DNA from: Setophaga petechia
Lineage: Eukaryota > Chordata > Aves > Passeriformes > Parulidae
Assembly (NCBI GenBank): GCA_024362935.1
Contig: JANCRA010000001.1
Location: forward strand, 54,691,930-54,755,929
Length of the DNA: 64,000 nt
Reading direction: 5' to 3'
Positions 36,621 through 50,500 of this stretch are shown one piece after another; within the stretch, counting starts at the first letter, position 1, and each line of letters starts with the position of its first letter. The notes beneath the pieces are model-generated. The model was not told where the DNA came from. It did not search any database and was given only the letters and a program-made list of their open reading frames with translations. The position numbers were made by a program, and so were the translations under genes.

Positions 36621-39148
36621 GAAGGCTTGACAACATAATCAAAGTTAAGGGGATTAAAATTTTCTCTGTCATTTTTTTCCTTTTTTCAGTGCTTTTAGAT
36701 TAAACCTGTTGAAGTTAGCACCATGTTGCACACTGGAAACACCTAGGTACAAATGCTCCTATTTGCACTAAAGACTAGAACTGTATGATCACAGGAAAAT
36801 TATGGTGCTGAAGGTCCTCATTCACGAAAAAAACAGATTTTAATTACAACCTGTCATCCACAAAAGTATATGCTGTATTTCAAAGAAACCATTTGTTTTG
36901 TATTTGTGTTGTAAATGCCAGTGTTTCAGAAACCTAAGTTTTCAGGGACATGACTAAAACAGAATTACAGTATTTACTGATGTCAAAAACATGGTAATGT
37001 CAGTTTATGTCTTGCCACAGTTTGTAGAGCAATAAGCCCATTTGTTCATAATGGAGCCAAATAAACATTTATCTTAATTTTTGTCCATAGAAATGATGTC
37101 TCAAAACTATACAAAATAGTTTGGTTTGTCACATAATACTTTTTCTGAAAGCAGATACTAAAAGTTTTAGCACTCATACTAAAATAGCATTCCTAGTCAA
37201 ATGAAGGAAACAGAAATTTTAAGGCGCTTTCTCTTACTGCAATTTACTTAAAAAACATAACATGAAGAGTAAATTATTAAAATCCTCAATGTTGCAGTAC
37301 TATTGCCTTAGCAACTGTCTTACTGAAAATAATCAAGCCTAGTCATGAATAGACGTTGTATTGAGAAACAGGCTTCAAGATGTATTATCACTTAAACTGT
37401 ATTATTACTGTTTAACATGACTACACCTCAAGTTCCTGAAAATTGGAAATAACCTGTTCCATCATCTACACCAGTAATTAGTAATTGCATGACTTTATAA
37501 GCAATAATTTCCATCAGTTCAATTTCAGTCAAAAGAAACAAGAGTTCCTTTTCCAGACAAAAATTAAAACAGTACCATTGTATCCTACGATATAAACAGA
37601 GAAGCTCCAGGCAAATGCCAAAGAATGGAAGACATTAAATTCATGTTTCAAAACTAATTCTGAAAAAAATAAGCCCTTTACACTTCTTAGCTTCCATCTT
37701 GGAGCATAGCTTAAAGGGAGTGAAATCAATTTTCCAAGTTGAACTGGGAGAACGATCATGCCTAAGATACAATTTAAAATATTTTTCACACCTTACATCT
37801 AAATAAATCAAACGGGAAGTTCAATACATCAGGCAGTAAAAAACCCAAATGTACTACAAATTGCTGCAATGGAAGGGAGCAACATTCTTTTGGTACTTTC
37901 TGTGAGCATGCCACAAACATTGGGCAAGCACACTACCTTCACTCTAAGTGCTTCTGTTCCAACTTTTAACAGGAATGAGGCAGCCATGAACAGCGAAAGT
38001 GAGTCGCCTTCTTACTTCAATTCCCACCAGTATTGCTGCACTGTGTGTGCTGAGACATTACAGATGGCAGCTATAAGGTCACCTCACCCAGCCCTTGTCC
38101 ATTCAGAAGTGGTTTGTGCCTTTCACTTATCCTCTATCATAAGTAGATTGAAGCAATAGGATTTCTCCTAATTAGTAAGGAAATTTATTCTATAGGCTCC
38201 TCAAAAGCATTTTATTTTTCCCTTGATACGTTCATCTTTCACGTATTCTACTTGTGAGCAGAGCTGTGAACACCTTCTCTTCTCCCTAGCCTTTCTTTCC
38301 ATCTGTACAATGTACAGTTCCTGTGTACATCCCTGCACACCACCCTTTGGTTCCTCTGTTCATTCCCTGTGGTAATTCTGTATGGATTGCGTGGATTAGA
38401 CAGTGAGCTCTGACAGAAGACATCCACATCTCTGGTGTACATGGTGTCATTCTCTTAGGAGGTTTCTTGAAATAGACTTCTAATAAACTCCTGTGAACAT
38501 CCTCCACACAAAGCACAGATAAGATGACCAAAATTAGGTCTATAAAGGAATCTGTCTAATAGCAATGACATCAAACTGAGGTTAGCCACTTCATAGCCAA
38601 AAAAGCAACTTCTCTGATTATTCCAGGCCACAAATATCATGTAGGAGAGCCAAATATTTAGGGCCAGATGTCCAGTTAATTCCACACTTCATGGCGATCA
38701 TTAGAAAGGCTGAGGACTTCAAAGGGTGTCACAGGAACTTACGTTACTTGGCCAGACGCTGCGGGACACAATACTCTGGAAAGGAATAAATAGCAGAGCC
38801 TGACTGGAATGAGGTAACTGCCTTTGAACCAGATCCTTGCAGCTCTGTGTAAAGCCCACTGTGACGAACAGACTTCAGAAATTAGGCTTCTCATCCCACA
38901 GAACTGAAGCCCACCTAAGAAAACTATTGAGGACATAGATCTGAGTGTTTCCCAGGCTTTATATGCTTTCTCTCAGGGAACAACAGAAATATCCGTAAAA
39001 CAACATACATGTAGGTAGCCACAAAGTTTGGTCTGTGTGATGTAATCCAAAGACATTTAAGTTAACAAATCATGACAGCTTCCTCAGCATGACCACTGCC
39101 TCTTCCTATTCTTCTCCAGAATATAGGTGTTCAGCAACTTACCATAAG

Positions 39149-39187
39149 TCACAGGATGACAGAATGGTTTGGGTTGGAAGGGACGTA
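39149..39187 (-). mobile_element. CR1 LINE, about 40-bp terminal fragment
   Basis: 'tcacaggatgacagaatggt' and 'ttgggttggaagggac' are the reverse-strand spelling of an avian CR1 3' end. Only about 40 bp remain before a second CR1 terminus begins, so this copy was either interrupted or extremely 5'-truncated. Confidence 0.8.
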
Positions 39188-39265
39188 ATCACAGAATCAA
39201 TCAGGTTGGAAAAGATGTCTAAGAGCATCAGGCCCATCAAGTGCTGTGAACAACAGTACTTGGTG
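39188..39265 (-). mobile_element. CR1 LINE, second terminal fragment in tandem
   Basis: A second CR1 3' terminus, again on the minus strand, begins at 'atcacagaatcaatcaggtt' and continues with 'ggaaaagatgtctaagagca' and 'tcaggcccatcaag'. This spelling belongs to a different CR1 subfamily from the neighbour at 39149-39187. Similarity fades near 39265. The head-to-tail arrangement suggests that one element inserted into, or next to, the other. Confidence 0.82.
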
Positions 39266-42200
39266 GATGATGTTTTCAGGTTCTGATGAGGATAAGCCAC
39301 AGAAGTTATTGTCTAGCAAAATGTGCCTAAGAAATAATACTGCTATGCATAATAATTTTGTTACCTGAGAACAGATGAATAGAGTAGCAGAATAGTCAGA
39401 AATGGCTGCTGCCTGGAGAGCAGGCTAAAAGACTAAAAAAATATGTCAGCTCTTAGAGAACTGCGCTTGTCTCAAGCATATCTCAAGGCTGGGCTGGAAC
39501 AGATTCTACAGATCCCAGAAACTAGACCCAGGTATGTAAAATAGAGGTTGGTATTACAGATGGTAATTATATTCATACTTCATTCAGTACGTCCACTGGT
39601 GAAGGCACAGCTGGGATTAATGGAGTTTTCTAATATTTATTCAAGTCCTGCTGCTTGTCAATACCATCTTCAAAAAGTTGCCTTTCCTCAAAATTCTTGT
39701 GTGGTCAGTTTTCAGTTTTTCAAATCCCCAAGGTACTTGATTTGTTCCTCTTATTATTTGCTAGCCTTTTAAATTCTCCAAGTATCCTACAGGCCATGGA
39801 TTGGTCAATGGACTATTAGGCTGTGCAGTTAAAGAATCCAGTGGACCAAGGACAACACTCATCAAAGACTTGGATGGAGGTGGCCAAAGGCATCACAGAA
39901 CTGAGGGTGGGCCTGTTCCACAACTAAGCCCTGCATAGCCTCAGTCTGCTCAGTAATTCTTTTCAATTCATGCCTCCCCCATGGGGTAAGAAAGCTGGAG
40001 TAGGTGGCCTGCTGGTTCTCTGCCAAGCTTGTTTCCCCAGCTCCTACAAATGCCCAGACTTAACTAAGGGAAAACATACTGGCCAACTTACCAAGACCTC
40101 TTTCCCCTGCACAGTTCACCCACTGACCCTTCCCATCCCACACCTCTAACATCAGTTTACTGCTCTTGTGCACAGTCTCACAGCCAGTCTCATTACCCCA
40201 CACACCCCTTGCATTGTCCCCTGTGTGTCCCTGATAAATCTGGCACTGTTTCCCAGTGTATCCCATCTCTCCTAACACATGCCTTCTGTGCCTCTGCTCC
40301 AACTGTCTGCTGACCCAAAGGCCTGGATGAGCAAGAGGGAATAATGGCTTTTATACTATAAAGTGGGCAAGCCTTGTTCCAGTTACAGAGCCATGGTTCT
40401 GATCTTCCTGGGTGGGCTAGTCATGACCCTGTCTTGACAAGAATTAAGGACTTTCCACATGGGTTGGGCAATATTTAGGCACACGGCATGAGGGAAATGA
40501 ATCAAAACAGGGATGGGTGGAGGACAGAAGGCTAAGTTGGCAGGGGAGAGTCAAATGAATGTGAGAAAAGCAACTCAGAAGGCAAGAGGACTTTGTAAAT
40601 CTAATGCTGCAAGGCTATCTGAATTAGATGAATACAGCATCCTTGGGAAGTGGGATTAAGGTCAAGAGGAGGAAAAAAGGCAGATGACTTGGACAGCAGA
40701 ACTTAACTACTAACCTTCACCTAAATAGCTAAAGAGAGAATCCTAATACTAATTTCAAGAATCTTTTCCAGGAAAACAAATTACTCACTCAGCTATACTG
40801 AAAATATACTGAAAATACAATATTGAAAAAAATACATACCTTATCTTTTTAAACACTGTGGTAACCTTGTCTCTTTAGTGCCGTCTCCAATGTTCCTGGA
40901 AATTTGATGGTTAGAAGCAGGTTGCAATTTTCTGGGATAAATAAACACTATCATCTCGTCACATCCATGAAGCTATATTCCATGAAGAAATTAACTATCT
41001 GTCATACCATCTATATTGCATTCATCTCAACAAGTACTGCTGTTATGCTCAGGGAACTAATTTTAAAACAAGGATCTATGAAAAATAAAACCAAGCATCT
41101 GCATCAGAAATCAGAATTTAAGAGAATTATAGCATGTATTTGACCAGGTCACAGTAGTAATCCTGTGTAACTTTTATGATAGCTAGTAACCAACTAAAAT
41201 AAAATAAGATTTTTTTTTCAAACACCAAGCCACACTACATTACAAATTCATGAAATATTCTGTTAATACATTAAGTTTCAAATAACTATATTTAACCATT
41301 TCACCTGTTTATGGATATCCAGTGAAGATTTCTTCTCTTGGTGAATTTGTCACTACTGTTCTCTTTCAGCCATTCAATTTGACTCATGTTCAAACATAAA
41401 ATGGCCCATCTTATATTAAAAACACAATAGTTTTTCTATGGACTCATATGAGAACTAGAGTAGGCCCACAGAGAAGAAATACTCCCTCCTCACTCCATGA
41501 TACAATGCATTAACTTCAAGACAGAGTTTTCAGTTTCCTACAACACTTACTTTTGTAGGAACACTGATTATGCTGTACCCATTTACAACTTGTTAGTTCA
41601 TTTTTTATTTCTCCATCCTCTGTAGACCATGCTGTTGATCACAATTTAGGCACAGTTTCACAGCTAGTTTCTTTCACAATCCATGGCCATGTTGCCACCA
41701 AAAGGGAAAGTTCTCCCTCTCTCATTAAGCCCTTGGCCCCTCATTTGTGCCAAAACTGGATCAGATGGATTGACCCTATTCAGCTGAAAACTATAAAAAT
41801 TAATTAATTCGTTTTCAGGCAGATCAGCTTTTTGATGTAACCAATTACCCAGCTGCCTGAATGTTGGTGCCAGCAGAAGAAAGGCATTACAACCCATGGC
41901 CAGGAGTGGAAAAGTGGTGGGACAGCAGCAGAATAGATTTAAACTGGTTTACACCAACTGTGAAACTGCAGCCCTAAAATCACATGGAACTTTGCTGAAC
42001 ATACTGATCACCATCTTCAACAGCACAGCACTTTGAATACTAAATGGTTCAAGTAAGTAATTGTTGATGTGACATGGTCAATATGCACAAACAAGGATTA
42101 CATATCACATTATCAAGCACTGGATCACCTGTTTATTAAAATGCATACAATTTACATTTGCCTCACTGAAAAAAGGAACTTTTAGATAAATTTTTGCCCC

Positions 42201-43144
42201 TCATCTATTCTTTTCTGCTTCATAAACATTATAACTTGTTATTAAACCTAACCTAACAAAAATACCTGTATTGCCATTTCATCACACAATGAAAATTTTA
42301 AATAAATTTTAACCTCATATTATGTCAGGTCCCTTAAAAATTATTGTTACTGTTACTATACACATACTAGTCATACATTTTTAAAATAAATTTGAGACAT
42401 ATTATTTGGATCTGTCCAGCAATCATTAATATATTAATGTACAGATTTCATCTACATCCTTGCTGTTCATATGCTTTATTTGTTCCTGTAAATTTTAGCC
42501 CCATTGAAGGTCCTAACAGGTACACCTAAATGGGTGTTGCATATGTGAAACAATAAAGATGTATCAGGTAATGTAATCAGGTAATGTCCTAAGCAGTTGC
42601 CTAGGACACATAGCAGAAATTTTCTAGAAATGTATTATGCCTATCTTTTGAAGCTATTTTATTTCTAAAAAAAAAAAAAAACTCTCTCCTTTACTCCTTT
42701 CTTCTTAACTATACTACTATAACTGTACTTCTCAACATGGATTCCACCAGTTTGAGTCAGTCAATAACATTATGACAGCCTTCCAAAATGCTGTTGCAGA
42801 ACTCTGCTGAAAAATCAGTGTAAATTTTTTCAAGGAATCATAAGGACTGTTGTCAAATATTATATACTTCTAGGGAGAAGTTTGTCCCAATACACTGATG
42901 AGATTTAGAAATGGCCAACTTCCTTCCCTGAAATATCACATTCCTAGCCATTCCAGCAAGAACTTCATCTTGCTGATTTCTCCCATGGACTCTCCAGACT
43001 ACACTACCTAAAAATAATGAAAATCACTGAACTACTTTACTATAACTGATATCCTTGTACCCTTCCTATTTTATTAACAGACCCCTAGAAACTGCACTGC
43101 TATCAACATATTGCAATAAGGAATTTTAAACTATTTAAACAAGC
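39266..43144. other. Unique non-coding sequence
   Basis: No gene recognised. The part 39800-40560 is somewhat richer in C and G and contains a TATA-like word (tatactataaag near 40356-40367), but no LTR termini or known repeat are evident. A 13-bp tandem duplication occurs at 42563-42587. Confidence 0.5.
42563..42587. repeat. Two-copy 13-bp tandem duplication
   Basis: ATCAGGTAATGT occurs at 42563-42574 and again at 42576-42587, separated by one A. Confidence 0.75.
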
Positions 43145-43167
43145 AAAAAAAAAAAAAAAAAAAAAAA
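43145..43167. repeat. A23 homopolymer
   Basis: An uninterrupted run of 23 A, followed by an A-rich stretch. An AATAAG word lies about 30 bp upstream, which could suggest a retrocopied transcript end, but no coding sequence or target duplication is visible. Confidence 0.9.
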
Positions 43168-46100
43168 CCAAAACAAAAAGCTGCCATAAAAAAATCAGAA
43201 ATATCAGGTTTTCTGGCTGCAGTTTTTCCATTTCACCTTTAAATGCCAGAAGTCATTTGTCACTTCTATTGGATTACCTCATGGATGTTCAAAGTCCGCC
43301 AAGTGCTTTTCACTATTATTTCCATCAACCTTTCAGTGTGATGACTAATCTGCTGCAGAACTACGTGATGTAACACAATGGTTAAAATTAGTAAGGAATA
43401 GCTTTGCTTTCTTTTATTGCCAGTCATTTCCGGAGTTCTTCATGCCCTCATGTAACTTTCTGTCCTTATAAAATGAAAACTAAAGCAGCTTTCTGTCCTT
43501 GAGTAACACACATCAGTCCATTGCTTACACTATATTTATATATATATGCATATGTGTAATTATACACAACAAAAATTGATATATTGCGACTATGACTTGA
43601 AGCACTGAAAATTTAGAAAACACTGGAATTAGTGTTGTTGGTACAACCCCACTTAAAAAGCTAAAAGTGACAGAGGCCTTACAAAAATCTCAGAAAAAAA
43701 TGGAATAATTCTATGTTTGAACAAGTATTTGAAATGTCTATAACAAGTAGGGCTTGGAGCCATGCATGATAAGGGCAAAGCAATATATTTAATAGCTGCT
43801 CATTAAGTGCATCCTGCATGAGGTAGGAATTCTATGGAAAAATAGTGTAATCTCATAATTAAATATAAACACATAAGGGACCAAGTTTACTCCATCAAAA
43901 CCTCGCAGGCTTTTTCTCATTCCTCATCCCTTATTGAAGCTCTGTTATGCCCACTGTCCATGGCTCTCTTGTTCTTTTCCTAATTCCTTCAGTTTATTTA
44001 TATATGTTTGTCTTTTCCCAGCCTGCATTCCACCGAGGCAACTCCTCCTCTGTGTTTCCACAGGGGCTCAAAACAGGAAAAAGAAAAACCAGAAAACAAA
44101 CTTGTTTGTTCCAATGACTGGACGTAGATCCAATTCAGTTTCAAACAGTGCAGGAATACATAAGAACAAAGTAGAAGTTCAGTTCAAGGTTATTATACCT
44201 AAAGAAGAACACAGCTAAAAACTTGATTTTGTCACAGGTGGAACTCTGGAACTCCAGTAATATTCAATCCCATGGGCCTGCCCACAGCATCAAAGTCAAA
44301 TTTTAGGATGTATTTGTCTGCTCCAAGCACTGTTGAACAAAAAGTTGGAGGTTATGTAATTAAACATGGTGCATACACAAAAGCTCAAATCATGGTATTA
44401 CATTAAGTCCTATGATTTGACTTTGGGATTTGAGAACTGTAACACTGTTCTTTTAATACAGGTTGTGTGAGTATATATGCCTGTGTTTGTACACAATATC
44501 TTTCACAATAAAACCAAATTTGATCAATAGTCTTGATCTAGAGGAGGTGCGATTCACTTCTCACACTGCTTTACACTACACTTTGATTTCAGTGTAGTTG
44601 TTTCTGTTGCATATTAACCTGTCAGTAAATTATTGGTTCTTTTCAGACAAATGAGCACCCCCACAAATAAATCAAGTTTTATACATGCAGTCATATAGGT
44701 ACAAGTACCTGCACACTCAAACAGTAAAACAGAGTGTACAAAGCATTTTATGTCTATTACATTTTGTGTATGGCCATGTCTGACTGCATTGGTTCTACTG
44801 TGTTTTCAGGAAGATTATCTTACTAAGATCCTAGTCAAGCTGCCAGAAAAATTTAGTTTAGCACTAAACCGAAAGCTAAACTAAGGCAATAAACTAAGCT
44901 TACCCCTTACTCCTGGAGGGGGTCCAACAAAAAAAGAACATAAAAGCTGCTTGTTCAGCTGTGGCACTCCTCTTTTAAAGCTATTGTATGACTGCCTCTA
45001 TTTCAATGACACATGTGGCCTGTCAGAAGGTGATAGTCTCTGTCATATTTATTAAAAGGCAGTTTGGAACTAAGCGATCCTAAGTAACTAACTAAGGACT
45101 GTGACATAAATCATGTATGCCATTATAAGACACAAAAAAATGGTTCTCAAAGTAGTTGGCAATGACTGACCTAACTGTAAGATATTTTTAACAACAAAAA
45201 TTATCAGAAAAATATTGTCTTACAGGGCAGAAGCTTCAAAAGTTTTGAATGTCAAAAGCCATCATTCTCAGCAGTTGAATTTGATTTTGCCTCTCTCTGG
45301 TAACTGCAAAGGTATAGAATCTTGCAAGCTAGAAGCTTTCTGATAGCTATGCCTTTTCAGGGGCTCATGGGAATAGTTTCATCCAAGAGTTTCTGTATCT
45401 CATTAACTCTGTTTTTTAGTGTTCCCAATTGCTGATCAAAATACACAATAAATTATACTTTGTTTTATCAGTACTTATTTACCATACCTTTTCTGAATGC
45501 TATCTTCTAATGCATCATTTTTTCCACAGCAATAGCATAACATTTAAGGGTGGTATGCCACTGCTAATTTACATTACAGAAAGGACTATACAAAAGACTG
45601 AAGTGCAGAGATGTCCAAACTCACTTTAAGCCACCTACAAGAAGACATCCTGCTGCATGGCCATGGCCAAACATATCAGCTTATTTAGTATGGAAAACAT
45701 GCATGTTTCTCCAGTAAGTTTTCTGCCAGGGGTTAAACTTGCTTATTTATACAGGTATTTGGGTACTTTTACATTGTGCTAGATGTGCAGGTCTAATTTA
45801 CACATCTCTGGTCCTGCCTGCATTTAACAAGACTTCTTGACTTGGCAGCACTTGCCCTTTTACTGCTACAATAAACTTGAAAAGTGTATTTATTTTGGAC
45901 ACAGCTAGTATGAAATCCTGATATCACCCTAGTATGTAATCCTGATCACATACACAATCAAGGTTTATAAACACACTAAGCATTACTTTTCTCTTACTAT
46001 ACCTATCACCAGTGCATTGTTGGGTTATTTCATTAAAATTGGGACAGATAACACATTATTTTTTCTTTGGACACAAGGAAATACAAAATTCAAGGAAGCA

Positions 46101-47547
46101 AATACAAAACAAATACTTAAGGAGGCTAAATATTAAATGTGATTGTGTCTATAAGAAAGGTGAACAATTACTTTGTAAAGAAAGGAAAAGATGGGTTTGG
46201 CTGTGTAAGAAAATGGTAGGAAAATAAGAGACCCTGTAGAAGTTACTGCAGGCCTTGACATGAGTATGAACCACCAGAATCACTGTGAGAGCAGTGCTGC
46301 TTATTTCTCTCTGTAAAGAGATAGACATACATGTTCAACATATATTCAGGTACAGAGATACCAGGACTTCAAATTATACAGAAAGAAAATAGATGGGTCT
46401 AGGGAAAAAAGAGATGAAAGCCTAATGCACTGGCTGCAATACCTAACAGTTTTCATGTTAAATTTCATTTCTTATTCCTAAGGACTCCATTACCATTAAA
46501 CTAAATAGCTCAATTTCTTTAAAGGAATGAGAAGGACCATCCTATCAATAAACTATTTTGTGGGTAAGCATTTGAAGTTTCAAACCTGAACAAGAAATGA
46601 CTTTGAATGATTGCTGCTGACAATTGTTTTGCTTCACATTATTTCTTGACATCGTATCTGGGTGGTAAACAGATCCTTTCCTCTTAAATTTTGAAATCTC
46701 AAAAATATTTCTTTCCCACATTAGAGTTAACCCCAGAAGTTTCAAAGTTTCCCCACATAAAAGCAGGGAAGACAGAATCCAGAACAGCCAAAAGGCATCA
46801 GTTGTCAGTGTCCTTATTTTAATGTCAGAGCAGGAACTTAAAACTCAGCTTTCTGCAACCCAATCCCAGTGCTCCCTTTATTTTTCATATTTTTCATTCA
46901 TTTTTTCCTTTCTTCATCATTCCTAGTAAAAGTGATCATGAAGCAGCATTTTCACAGGAAAAAAATATTAACCCTTCTTAACAGCTTTTGTAGAAACAGA
47001 GAAGAAAAACAGCCAGGCATTTTGCTAGTTCTCAGTGCAACAAGCAAAACCAGGTATTGTGAAGGAATGTAATGCTTTGCTTGATGAAAACATATTTGTT
47101 TACATCAAGCTGAGAATATTAATCTAGTCAATTCTAAGGTGTCAGGATGCAAACCATTATGTTGAATAAGATATTAAAATCAATCAGCATACTATTAACA
47201 ACTATTCCAAATATTCCAGATTAAACTGGAAGTGAAGAGATCAGACTAACATTATTAGCCAAAGAATTTTCACCACTCATATGAATTTGAATTATTTAAG
47301 CCAGTTTCAACATTTGAAGAACTTTCCTGCTCTCAAGGGAGATATTAAATGTATACGTCAGTAATTCACAGATTGCTGCTGCTGCTAGTCACCAGAATCT
47401 GGCTTTAATTCCTCACAGTTAAAATCTCTCTTCAAATTAAGAGTGTTTAATTCACTAAAAACATAGCAAAATCAAGCAGAAACTAAATGAACTTACTAAT
47501 GATAGACAATTTTAAATGATACCTTTCCTTTAGGACCTGAGGAAGGG
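43168..47547. other. Unique AT-rich non-coding sequence
   Basis: No gene or repeat family recognised. A short tandem duplication lies at 45905-45951. A small TA-rich stretch (43536-43556) is present. Open frames are 94 codons or shorter. Confidence 0.55.
45905..45951. repeat. Two-copy imperfect 24-bp tandem duplication
   Basis: CTAGTATGAAATCCTGAT... (from 45905) is repeated as CTAGTATGTAATCCTGAT... (from 45929). The copies differ by one substitution and a small indel. Confidence 0.7.
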
Positions 47548-47579
47548 AGGTAATTCATGCCTGATTACATGAATTACCT
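47548..47579. promoter_or_regulatory. Dyad-symmetric homeodomain-like motif pair (candidate enhancer core)
   Basis: AGGTAATTCATG (47548-47559) and CATGAATTACCT (47568-47579) are exact reverse complements with an 8-nt spacer that itself contains TGATTA. Within about 80 bp downstream come ctaattta, tagtaat and tctaatta. This density of TAAT cores and the symmetry suggest a regulatory element bound by homeodomain dimers. That is inference from motif content; no conservation or chromatin evidence is available. No gene lies nearby in the window. Confidence 0.3.
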
Positions 47580-50500
47580 GGATGGAGAGCGAGCTGTGAT
47601 CTAATTTACGTGGTAGTAATGAGCACATAGCTTTCTAATTACTTCCTGAAACATTTGCACACTGAGCTGACAGAACCTGGAGTCCAGAGAGCAAAGAATA
47701 TGACACTGTAGGGAAAAGGAACAGTCCAAGCCAAAGGAGGTTACAATAAACATTTGGATACAATTTGCATGGGTGTGAGGAAAAAACCTGGGTCATGGTG
47801 TGGCGAAAAGTTCAGTAGCTTTTGTCTTCCACCCTTCATGCATTTTAGGGCTACTGTAGTACAGCACTGTTCTCAGAAGAAACAGAGGATGAGGTAGTGG
47901 TCTTGACAATTCAGCCTGCCTTAGGCAGGGCTCTTGTTTGTTGTCTCTTCTTGAATGACAGTGTGGTTTCAGAATGGCCAGCAGAAGATGTTAGGTTGTT
48001 AATTTGTCCCTTTATTCTCCCCAGCCATTAATCAGATAGACAGGGGCTTGCTCTTCTGTTCCCTCTGAAATTCTCCTATACCATTCCTCAATAAACCTGG
48101 CTATCAAAGGAAGCTTCCAGAGCAGTCCCGAGCCATGGAAGGGATTAACAAATCATTTAAGTGCTACCTGGCTACTTGAGGAAAGAGGGGCTCAAGATAC
48201 ACTCAGATGTAACACATTCTCCTCAGATACTGAAGCTGACCACACTACGAATTGCCAAAGGGATTTCAAGGAATGCAAAATGTTCCCAGTGCTATGCAAG
48301 AATTAATTTACAGTTGCATTTATTGAACAGCAGGGTAAGTAAGTTATTCCTTTTTGATTTCTTTCCTAAAATGAGACCAAGTGTCAGCTAAGCTTTAGCT
48401 TGTCTGGCAACCTTTATTTCACGCAGACTATCAGATATATATGTATATAAAACTTTCAGTGACAACTCGGGCTCCCTCAAAAACATTGGGTTTTTTTCTA
48501 GGAAGTCCTGTTCTACAGGTCAATCTGGAACTTTCTGTCATGTCAGGCAAATAATGCTGCCTCTATGAGTGTTCTAAATCTGTGTGTGGTTGCACCCTTC
48601 AATTTAATAGATTTAACCTCATTTCTTTAAAAGAACCAATAAAGTAGCTTCATTATACACTTTTGCCTGTGTTAAAAAATTCTTACAGCTGTTTCACTGA
48701 GAGGGTCTTCAATCTTCCTTCTTTGAAGGACTTAACATTTGGCAGGATCCTTTTCACTGCCACTATGCAGTCTCACCCTGTGCAGACATGCTCTAAACTT
48801 CTGAGAAAAATCAGGAGTTTGCACGTGCTCGATGAAAGCTTGCTAGAGGGTATCAAGCAACATTCTTTACAGAGCCTGTTTTCACATTTTGTCTTCCAGA
48901 CTGAACAGAGCTTTTCCTTGCAACAGCTCCTCATGGCTGCCAGAAACAATTATGGCACTGGGCACTGGAACAGAAAAGAGGCAAACAGTCTTCCTGTGTT
49001 CTCAATGTTCTTCTTGTTATACACACAGTTCAGAAAAAGAATCACTTGGGTTGGAAGACGCAGCGCTCATAAAAAAAGTGACTTAAAGTGTATGGGAAAA
49101 CTTGACAGCAGAAAAGCAGAAGGGGCAAACTGCTGGGAAAAGTATGAAAAATATTAATTAGTACTACTAAATAGTAGTACAACTAAGTACAACTACTTCC
49201 CACATGAACCTGGAACAGGACACAGAGTTCTCAGTTTTTAAGATTCCTCTGCTGTAGGTATCCTGTTGGGAAAGTCACTGGTGAGCTGCATGAATCTTCT
49301 CCACACTGTGGTCAACCAACAAAGGAGTTGACAGCTTATGGCTGTTGCCAAATATTTCATTTGAAGACAAACAAAAGCCTCTGCCACAGGTCAGTAAAAT
49401 CTCTATTTAATACCAAGACAGCAGCCTGTGTACCTCCACCTAAGAACAATTCTATTTTTCAGGAAGGTCTTATTGCCTTTCCTACATTCTACCTTGTCAG
49501 ATAGGATGGGACATAAAAACCTAGATAAAATATGACACATGTTGCAAAGTCTTACTCAAAGTTTGAAACAGTTCAGCATTATCTTCAGCTGTGCAATCTT
49601 TAATTGCTTCCTATGAACATAAAGAAATTTTTTTTCCCCCATTAATGTATTTGGCATCCCTGCTTCATTCAATAGTCAGGAAGTATAGTGTTTAGGGAAC
49701 AATTAAGGCCTACGCTTTGAATAAGGATATTGTCATTAGACTTCTGCCTTATTTCTTCCAAAATGCAGACAGTACCCTGAAATGAAGCAAAAGCAAAGAT
49801 TAGTCTTCTCTTCTGAATGTGAATTTAGAAGTCCCTATTGAGCTGCATAAGAGGAGATCCTGAGGGAAGGAATACCACTCAAGCCCTTGAGGGAGCAGCC
49901 TATGTCAGGAGAAAGGTGAGGGAAGAGAAAGCAAAGTCTCACTCATGCAATGGAAGACTGCTCTGTTGGAACTGTTTTGCCTCTGAAGTCTGCCAGAAGA
50001 GCTGAATTCTTACAACAGTGACATAAGTCAAGAAGATCTCTGCTTTTCACACTTCAAGCTCTATGGGCACCTCAAAACCCATTGAGCAATCAGGCCTAAA
50101 GTCTCCTGCATTCTGAGGAATAGGCATTCATGACAAAACAGGATTCACTCTCAGTCTTTCAAGTACACAGCTATTTCTGTGGGGGGCATAGAAAAGAGCT
50201 AATTTCACAAAATATATTGTTTCTTGCTTGCAGAAAACTCATTTAATATAGCAGCAATTGCATAGAAAATCCCACATAGAAATTAGTTACTCAAAGCAGG
50301 GTTTGGCTAGAGGTCACAAACAAAGCAGAAGGGGAAAACATTGATTATGCAACCACAAAGCTATGCTGTGTTGTCAGCTCAACTGAGGTATATTTAACTG
50401 GAGCAACACAGCTCCATATACGGAGAGACATGCTTGCCTGAATGACAGACACTGTGCCCTCTGGGACAAAACACCCTACTGCCCAACAGGGCTAGTAAGA

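Larger units (their letters stand above)
32398..39148. other. Unique AT-rich non-coding sequence
   Basis: No gene or repeat family recognised. It contains small tandem duplications (35905-35932 and 36583-36620) and a 10-bp hairpin (35961-35982). Open frames reach 116 codons (33978-34328, minus) without resemblance to known proteins. Confidence 0.55.

Noticed and set aside
40340..40375. TATA-like box in a C/G-richer stretch as promoter or LTR
   Set aside because: No AATAAA at LTR spacing, no TG...CA ends and no CpG cluster.
43145..43167. Poly-A run as the tail of a processed pseudogene
   Set aside because: No recognisable coding remnant upstream and no flanking direct repeat seen.
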